Source: Lentisphaeria bacterium
Lineage (GTDB): Bacteria; Verrucomicrobiota; Lentisphaeria; Victivallales; Victivallaceae
NCBI GenBank assembly: GCA_900768515.1
Contig: CAAGDG010000080.1
Location: 1 to 10,198 of the forward strand
Reading direction: 5' to 3'
DNA length: 10,198 nt
The notes under the pieces were generated by a model. It was given only the letters and a program-made list of their open reading frames with translations. It did not search any database and had not been told where the DNA came from. Position 1 is the first letter of the stretch, and every line of letters starts with the position of its first letter. Positions 6,406-10,198 of the stretch are shown here, piece by piece. The position numbers were made by a program, and so were the translations under genes.

Positions 6406-7647
6406 TCAAAGAACTCCGGGAAACTCCACAAACCCGCGTCCCTCGCCGGCGGCTCCGGCGTTCTGCCGATAGTAGCCGCGGGGGGCCGGATCAAGCCGCA
6501 CCTTCAATTTCCGGAGATTGCCGTCGCGATTGATTTCGACCGGAATCCGCTCGCCGGGTTCCGCGGCGAAGATCCGGTTGCGCAGATCGTGCACGGTGTT
6601 GATTTCCCGGTCGCCCGCCGCGGTGATGAAGTCGCCGCGCCGGATGCCCGCGGCGGCCGCCGGAGAGTTCCGGAAAACCTGTTCGACCAGAACGCCCCTC
6701 TTCACCCCGAGACGCTTCCGCTCCGCACGGCTGAATTCCCGGAAGATCACGCCGAACCACGGCCGGTCGACATGGCCGTCGGCGGCGAGCTGATCGGCCA
6801 CTTTGCCGGCGATTTCCGAGGAGATCGCGAAACTCAGGCCGATGTTGCCGCCCGACGGAGAGAGGATGAAGTCGTTGATTCCGATCACCTCTCCGGCGAG
6901 ATTGAGCAGGGGTCCCCCTGAGTTGCCGGGATTGATCGAGGCGTCGGTCTGAATGTAGTTTTCGTAGAGGTTGACTCCGACGCCGCTGCGCTGTTTGCTC
7001 GAGACGATTCCGGCGGTGACGGTCCGGCTCAGGCTGAACGGCGCGCCGATCGCAATCGCCCAGTGGCCGATCTCGACCGTATCCGGATCCGCGAAGGTCA
7101 GAGCTTCGAATTTCCGGTCCGGATTCCCGTCGATCCGCAGCAGTGCGAGGTCGGTCGGCGGATCGGCGCCGACCACTGTCGCCGAAAACTCGGCGCCGTC
7201 GTGCGTCGTGATCCAGAAGGTGTCCTGATCCTTGACCACGTGGTAGTTGGTCAGGATCAGCCCCTCGGGTGAGATGAAGAATCCGGAGCCTTGACCGGCG
7301 GGCAGATCGTAGTAGTCGATCCGGCGCGAATAGTTCCAGGGCGATCCCGAGAGCACCCCCACCCGTTTCCGGGCGGTGATCAGCACCACCGAAGGCATCG
7401 CCTTGCGGGCGACCGCCGCGAAACTGCGCTGGAGTTCCTCTGCGCGGAATGCCGTCGGCGGCGCCGGGGGAATCGCCGGTTCCGCCGGAACCGCCGGCGC
7501 AGATGGCGCGGAACCCTTTCCCATGGTCAGCGATGAGACTCCGAACGCGACCGCCGCCGATATGAGCGCGGCCGCCGACAACAACAGAATGTTTTTGAAT
7601 AATGTCGACATCAATTTTAAGGAGACGCCCGGTTGAATTGCATACAT
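6406..7647 (-). CDS. HtrA/DegP/DegS-like serine protease with one PDZ domain
   Basis: A 413-residue envelope protease and quality-control factor of the trypsin-like S1C (HtrA) family. An N-terminal hydrophobic segment (about 18-40) acts as signal or anchor. It is followed by an Ala/Pro-rich linker (46-66). The protease domain (about 70-280) shows the complete triad: His136 in LTNYHVV, Asp166 in TDLALLRI and Ser243 in GNSGGP. GQGSGFFIS and IQTDASINPGNSGGPLLN are typical. A single PDZ domain (about 295-385) includes RPWFGV, SPAAAAGIRRGD and the HDLRNRI helix, so the layout is closer to DegS or DegQ/HhoB short forms than to two-PDZ DegP. The start at 7647 is preferred because GGAG lies 8 bases upstream and the promoter start falls about 24 bases away; an ATG at 7611 would remove 12 residues but has no clear ribosome site. 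It heads a probable two-gene unit with the GDPD gene and diverges from the gene at 7831. Confidence 0.93.
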   Translation of the reverse strand: MYAIQPGVSLKLMSTLFKNILLLSAAALISAAVAFGVSSLTMGKGSAPSAPAVPAEPAIPPAPPTAFRAEELQRSFAAVARKAMPSVVLITARKRVGVLSGSPWNYSRRIDYYDLPAGQGSGFFISPEGLILTNYHVVKDQDTFWITTHDGAEFSATVVGADPPTDLALLRIDGNPDRKFEALTFADPDTVEIGHWAIAIGAPFSLSRTVTAGIVSSKQRSGVGVNLYENYIQTDASINPGNSGGPLLNLAGEVIGINDFILSPSGGNIGLSFAISSEIAGKVADQLAADGHVDRPWFGVIFREFSRAERKRLGVKRGVLVEQVFRNSPAAAAGIRRGDFITAAGDREINTVHDLRNRIFAAEPGERIPVEINRDGNLRKLKVRLDPAPRGYYRQNAGAAGEGRGFVEFPGVL

Positions 7648-7677
7648 TCGGGTGTCTCCGCCTCCTCCTCGGGGGTC

Positions 7678-7706
7678 AATATAAATGTTTTGTCCGGGAT
7701 TTTCAA
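7678..7706 (-). promoter_or_regulatory. Promoter of the htrA-like gene
   Basis: On the minus strand TTGAAA (7701-7706), a 17-bp spacer and TATATT (7678-7683) form a near-consensus housekeeping promoter. The predicted start near 7671 leaves a short leader containing GAGGAGGAGG and GGAGA before the ATG at 7647. It stands back to back with the promoter at 7752-7780. Confidence 0.75.
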
Positions 7707-7751
7707 GAGACGCAAAGGTGAAAAAAAGCGTTTATAACCGAGGAAATCCGA

Positions 7752-7780
7752 TTGAAAGAGAACCGTATGCGCGCTATACT
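7752..7780 (+). promoter_or_regulatory. Promoter of the conserved-hypothetical/GNAT pair
   Basis: TTGAAA (7752-7757), a 17-bp spacer and TATACT (7775-7780) give a near-consensus promoter. Transcription would start near 7787, about 44 bases before the ATG at 7831. Its -35 lies 45 bp from the -35 of the divergent htrA promoter, leaving room for a shared regulator, though I see no clear operator between them. Confidence 0.72.
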
Positions 7781-7830
7781 CAATGGAGAGTGCACCAAGT
7801 GGACAATCGAGGTGAGGAGGGGGAAGTAAA

Positions 7831-8337
7831 ATGGTTCCGCGCGAGGTGGTCGTCAACGACCGGATGCAGCAGGGATACCGTTATTTTCTGACGGAACCGC
7901 CGGGGGAGAACTTCCATCCCGGATTCCGTCCGGAGCTGACGCCGGCTCAGATGCTCGAACTGGGCGTTTTCGGCGGAAAGTATATGACCGACTGCCGGGA
8001 GGAGTTTCCGCCGGAGTGGTTTGAACGGGCGAAACTCTGCCCCGAACGGCATGATCCGGCGCTCAACTGTTTCGGCGTGCTGGCTTCGCAGCCGCTTTCG
8101 GAGTGGCGGCGGAAGGGGTGGATCCATCCGGATGATCCCCGCGGCTGGTTTCAGTGGTACTGCCGTTACTACGCCGGGCGTCGTTCTCCCGACGACGAAC
8201 GGCAGATCGGCCGCTGGCGGGCGATGCGCCGCCACATCGCCCAGATCGAACTCAACTGCGATTTCGGCGACCGGCACTGCCGGCCGCGGCAGCGGCAGGC
8301 GCTGCTGCAGTGGGCTTATGACAGCCGGGAAATGTAA
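7831..8337 (+). CDS. Conserved protein of unknown function, Trp-rich, about 168 residues
   Basis: The frame starts at an ATG preceded by a strong ribosome site (GGAGGGGG about 8 bases upstream) and by a good promoter. The 168-residue product has no signal peptide or membrane segment and is charged and aromatic. Its striking blocks are YFLTEPPGENFHPGF (18-32), ELTPAQMLELGVFGGKYMTD (35-54), WIHPDDPRGWFQWYCRYYAG (97-116) and CRPRQRQALLQWAYDSR (150-166). I recognise this as a widespread but uncharacterised bacterial family, from memory of similar proteins; no function is known to me. The Arg-rich C-terminal half (RQIGRWRAMRRH, CRPRQRQ) and many invariant-looking Trp/Tyr residues suggest binding to an acidic ligand or nucleic acid, which is speculation. 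Cysteines at 55, 70, 80, 111, 143 and 150 are present without a clear zinc-finger spacing. It is followed after 28 bp by an acetyltransferase gene, probably in one transcript. Confidence 0.85.
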   Translation: MVPREVVVNDRMQQGYRYFLTEPPGENFHPGFRPELTPAQMLELGVFGGKYMTDCREEFPPEWFERAKLCPERHDPALNCFGVLASQPLSEWRRKGWIHPDDPRGWFQWYCRYYAGRRSPDDERQIGRWRAMRRHIAQIELNCDFGDRHCRPRQRQALLQWAYDSREM

Positions 8338-8365
8338 CTTTCTTTTCACGAGGATGTTTCACCGT

Positions 8366-8926
8366 ATGGAAAATGAGCAGGAAAGCGATTGCTCCTCCCG
8401 GAATACGTTGCGTCTCGCCTCTCCGGAGCCCCGCTATCTCAACTCCTATTTGGAGGCGTGCCGGGAGAGTTTTCATGCGGTGCACAACACCTACATTCTT
8501 CATGATCCCGACCGGTTTCCGCAGTGGCGGGACCGGATCTTCCAGGATTATGAAAATCAGGCAAGGGGAATCGGGCTGCCGCCGGGCCATCTGCCCTCGG
8601 TCACCTTCTGGGCGCTGGCCGGGGAACGGGTCGTCGGGGTGGTCAACATCCGGCTCGGACTGAATGCGGCACTGGCCGATTACGGTGGGCACGCCGGCTG
8701 TTTCATCCGCTGCGGCGACCGGGGAAAGGGGTATGCGAAGCGGCTGCTGCCGATGGTGATCCGGAAGGCCGGGGAATTGGGAATCTCGCCGGTCTTGTTC
8801 ACCTGCGTCGAATCGAATACCGCCTCGCTGCGCGTGCTCGAAAGTCTCCCCTGCGTCCGGATGGAGCGCGCGGTGACCCGGGCGGACGGCGTTCTGTGCG
8901 CGGTCCGCCGTTTCTGGTTTTCGTGA
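8366..8926 (+). CDS. GNAT-family N-acetyltransferase
   Basis: A 186-residue cytoplasmic acetyltransferase of the predicted COG3981 type (recognised from pattern, not searched). The N-terminal half has LASPEPRYLNSYLEACRESF and VTFWALAGERVVGVVNIRLGLN (79-100), the GNAT strand pair common to this group. The acetyl-CoA pyrophosphate loop is GDRGKGYAKRLL (117-128), matching R/Q-x-x-G-x-G/A. VLFTCVESNTASLRVLESL (143-161) is motif B, with Asn and Ser at the usual places. It would move an acetyl group from acetyl-CoA to an amine of a small molecule or protein; the acceptor is unknown. The ATG at 8366 was chosen because AGGA lies 11 bases upstream. An in-frame ATG at 8354 has AGG directly touching it, too close to serve. 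The frame stays open further upstream, but that part is out of phase with the real gene at 7831-8337. Confidence 0.87.
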   Translation: MENEQESDCSSRNTLRLASPEPRYLNSYLEACRESFHAVHNTYILHDPDRFPQWRDRIFQDYENQARGIGLPPGHLPSVTFWALAGERVVGVVNIRLGLNAALADYGGHAGCFIRCGDRGKGYAKRLLPMVIRKAGELGISPVLFTCVESNTASLRVLESLPCVRMERAVTRADGVLCAVRRFWFS

Positions 8927-9005
8927 TCCGGGAAGGGGAAACGGGACACGCTTTCGGTGACGGCGGCTTTTGCGTGCGACTGGTTCGCGCGGATCCGGGC
9001 GCGGG

Positions 9006-9033
9006 GCGGGAACTTCCCCCATCCCGCAATTTC
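9006..9033 (+). terminator. Weak possible terminator after the GNAT gene
   Basis: GCGGGA (9006-9011) pairs perfectly with TCCCGC (9022-9027) around a 10-base loop, followed only by AATTTC. The T run is poor. The position, between the GNAT stop and the next promoter, is what gives it weight. The rest of 8927-9046 shows no gene. Confidence 0.25.
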
Positions 9034-9046
9034 AGTGCGGACCCGG

Positions 9047-9075
9047 TTGAAAAAATGTTCCGACGGTATTATATT
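9047..9075 (+). promoter_or_regulatory. Promoter of the GHMP kinase/nucleotidyltransferase operon
   Basis: TTGAAA (9047-9052), a 17-bp spacer and TATATT (9070-9075) repeat exactly the form of the htrA promoter. The predicted start near 9082 gives a leader of about 36 bases. The A/T-rich stretch 9047-9100 stands out from the GC-rich surroundings. Confidence 0.75.
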
Positions 9076-9117
9076 ATCATTTAATTCACAGCATCTTTTT
9101 CAAACAGGTCGAAGCGC

Positions 9118-10137
9118 ATGATTATCAAAACCGTAGCTTATCCCCGGGCCGCCCTGGTCGGAAACCCTTCCGACGGCTATCACGGCAAAACCATCGCCTT
9201 CGTTTTCCGCAACTATGCGGCCGAAGTGGAACTTTATGAAACTCCGGAACTGGAGCTGCTTCCCTCCCGGCGCGACAGCAACGTCTTTTCCGACATCGAC
9301 GGGCTTTCCTCCGACGTCGCTCTTTACGGCTATTACGGCGGACTGCGGCTGCTCAAGGCCGCAGTGAAGAAGTTCAACGACTACTGCCACGCCGGGAAGT
9401 TCCGCCTCGAAAAGAAGAACTTCACCATGCGGTATCACAGCTCCATTCCGAACCGGCTCGGGCTGGCCGGTTCTTCGGCGATCATCACCGCCGCCATGCG
9501 CGCGCTGACCGAGTTTTACCACATCCGGATCGAGCCGGCCCGGCTGGCCAACCTGGTGCTTTCAACCGAGGCCGACGAGCTGGGAATCCCGGCCGGATTG
9601 CAGGACCGGGTCGCCCAGGCGTTCAACACTCCGGTCTACATGGATTTCGACCGCGATTTCATGGCGGAACACGGCATCGGCCGTTACGAGCCGATCGAGA
9701 TTCCGCGCGAGCTCAACCTCTATGTCGCCTTTCGGACCGATCTTGCGGAAGGATCCGAAGTGCTTCACAGCCGTCTTCGCGAAGAGTTCGACGCCGGCGT
9801 CCCGAAGGTGGTCGCCGCGATGGAGGAGTGGGCCAGTCTGACCGAACAGGTTCGGCAGGCAATTTTTTCGCGCGACTTTTCCGCGATTCCCGCGCTGCTC
9901 GACCGCAATTTCGACCTCCGCTGCGAAGTCTGTTCCAGCGCCATCAGCGAGAAGAACCGCAGAATGGTCGAGCTGGCCCGGTCGGTGGGGGCTTCCGCCA
10001 AGTTTACCGGTTCGGGCGGCGCAATCATCGGCACTTATTCCGATGAACGGATGTTTCAGGCTCTCGCCCGCACGCTCCGGAAGGCGGAGGTCGAGGTTAT
10101 TAAACCCGAAATCGTAACCACAGGCAATTCCCGATGA
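9118..10137 (+). CDS. GHMP-family sugar kinase, glucuronokinase-like
   Basis: A 339-residue GHMP kinase that would phosphorylate a sugar at the anomeric hydroxyl with ATP. The first motif, AYPRAALVGNPSDGYHGKTI (7-26), is the variant I associate with plant glucuronokinase and its bacterial relatives rather than galactokinase or mevalonate kinase. The phosphate-binding loop is IPNRLGLAGSSAI (110-122). LGIPAGLQDRVAQAF (155-169) holds the likely catalytic-base region, with Asp163 as a candidate. The third motif is AKFTGSGGAIIG (294-305). Length fits the family. The ribosome site (AGG about 9 bases upstream) is modest; the ATG directly precedes the conserved start. The stop overlaps the next start (ATGA), tying it to a nucleotidyltransferase. 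The pair would make a sugar-1-phosphate and then a nucleotide sugar, for example glucuronic acid to UDP-glucuronate. Other GHMP sugar-1-kinases remain possible. Confidence 0.85.
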   Translation: MIIKTVAYPRAALVGNPSDGYHGKTIAFVFRNYAAEVELYETPELELLPSRRDSNVFSDIDGLSSDVALYGYYGGLRLLKAAVKKFNDYCHAGKFRLEKKNFTMRYHSSIPNRLGLAGSSAIITAAMRALTEFYHIRIEPARLANLVLSTEADELGIPAGLQDRVAQAFNTPVYMDFDRDFMAEHGIGRYEPIEIPRELNLYVAFRTDLAEGSEVLHSRLREEFDAGVPKVVAAMEEWASLTEQVRQAIFSRDFSAIPALLDRNFDLRCEVCSSAISEKNRRMVELARSVGASAKFTGSGGAIIGTYSDERMFQALARTLRKAEVEVIKPEIVTTGNSR

Positions 10138-10180
10138 AAAAGATCCGCAAGGCTGTGATTCCCGCCGCCGGGTTCGGCAC
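10134..10180 (+). CDS. Sugar nucleotidyltransferase, N-terminus only (GalU/UTP-sugar pyrophosphorylase-like)
   Basis: The ATG lies within the stop region of the kinase gene (ATGA) and opens MKKIRKAVIPAAGFGT, the N-terminal nucleotide-binding start of GalU/GlmU/RmlA-type nucleotidyltransferases (A-x-I-P-A-A-G-x-G-T-R). About 15 native codons are present before the sequence changes to adapter at 10181, so the Arg expected after GFGT is lost. AAGFGTR with a preceding KAVIP is most like UTP-glucose-1-phosphate uridylyltransferases. Coupling to a glucuronokinase-like kinase suggests it forms the UDP-sugar from the kinase product. The specificity cannot be assigned from this short piece. Confidence 0.75.
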
Positions 10181-10198
10181 AGATCGGAAGAGCACACG
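10181..10198 (+). other. Illumina TruSeq adapter remnant (sequencing artefact)
   Basis: The last 18 bases, AGATCGGAAGAGCACACG, are identical to the beginning of the standard Illumina TruSeq read-1 adapter. On the opposite strand they encode MCSSDL, a well-known spurious N-terminus in metagenome proteins. They are not native DNA, and the contig genuinely ends at about 10180. Confidence 0.95.

Noticed and set aside
7648..7830. Search for an operator between the divergent htrA and conserved-hypothetical promoters
   Set aside because: Apart from the two promoters and ribosome sites I could see no convincing palindrome or repeat; A-tracts near 7719-7735 are short.
8021..8365. Upstream extension of the GNAT frame into the preceding gene
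   Set aside because: This part is Arg/Gly/Ser-rich nonsense overlapping the better-supported frame 7831-8337 out of phase; the GNAT protein begins at about 8366.
8924..9000. Direct repeat of GATCCGGG at about 8924-8932 and 8991-8998 after the GNAT gene
   Set aside because: It is only eight bases, and GATCCGG is frequent throughout this GC-rich window, so it is no evidence for an attachment site or mobile element.
9562..10197. Minus-strand frame starting MCSSDL
   Set aside because: The start codon lies inside the adapter and the rest is antisense to the GHMP kinase.

Overview
The window reads as a piece of a GC-rich bacterial chromosome, most likely from a Lentisphaerota/Victivallales-type gut or environmental bacterium. 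This is an inference. It rests on the class III prepilin N-terminus at the left edge, whose form (FTLIELLVVIAIIAIL then LLPALNQARAKA, with no Gly before the Phe) is the one massively duplicated in Lentisphaerota, beside a LacI-family regulator. The right end finishes in 18 bases identical to the start of an Illumina TruSeq adapter, so the window is the end of a short-read (probably metagenomic) contig.

Layout. (1) 1-1229, minus strand: a LacI-family repressor with a strong promoter and a palindromic operator across its start site, followed 55 bp downstream by a truncated prepilin-like gene with a near-identical operator of its own. This looks like a local sugar-responsive circuit. (2) 1320-5620, plus strand: a surface-polysaccharide operon with its own promoter and a structured leader. 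It encodes a GT-C/ArnT-like membrane glycosyltransferase, a WbaP-type undecaprenyl-phosphate sugar-phosphate transferase that starts glycan synthesis on the lipid carrier, and a cytoplasmic GT4 glycosyltransferase. The genes are translationally coupled or 3 bp apart. (3) 5589-7706, minus strand: an HtrA/DegP-like periplasmic serine protease followed by a glycerophosphodiesterase-family protein lacking one expected metal ligand; its 3' end overlaps the GT4 gene tail to tail. (4) 7752-8926, plus strand: a divergently transcribed pair, a conserved Trp-rich protein of unknown function and a GNAT acetyltransferase. (5) 9047-10180, plus strand: a GHMP kinase resembling glucuronokinase, overlapping by ATGA a nucleotidyltransferase whose N-terminus is cut by the adapter. 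Together these would phosphorylate and then nucleotide-activate a sugar or uronic acid.

Common themes are cell-envelope and glycan work (regions 2, 3 and 5) and carbohydrate sensing (region 1). Four promoters are unusually clear: three use TTGAAA or TTGACA with a 17-bp spacer and a -10 one base off TATAAT (CATAAT, TATATT, TATATT), and the fourth is TTGAAA-N17-TATACT. I found no tRNA, rRNA, CRISPR array or insertion sequence, and no gene-free stretch longer than 300 bases. The points most worth checking are the shared LacI operators linking regulator and pseudopilin, the attenuator-like leader of the polysaccharide operon, the altered GDPD active site and the glucuronokinase/nucleotidyltransferase pair.
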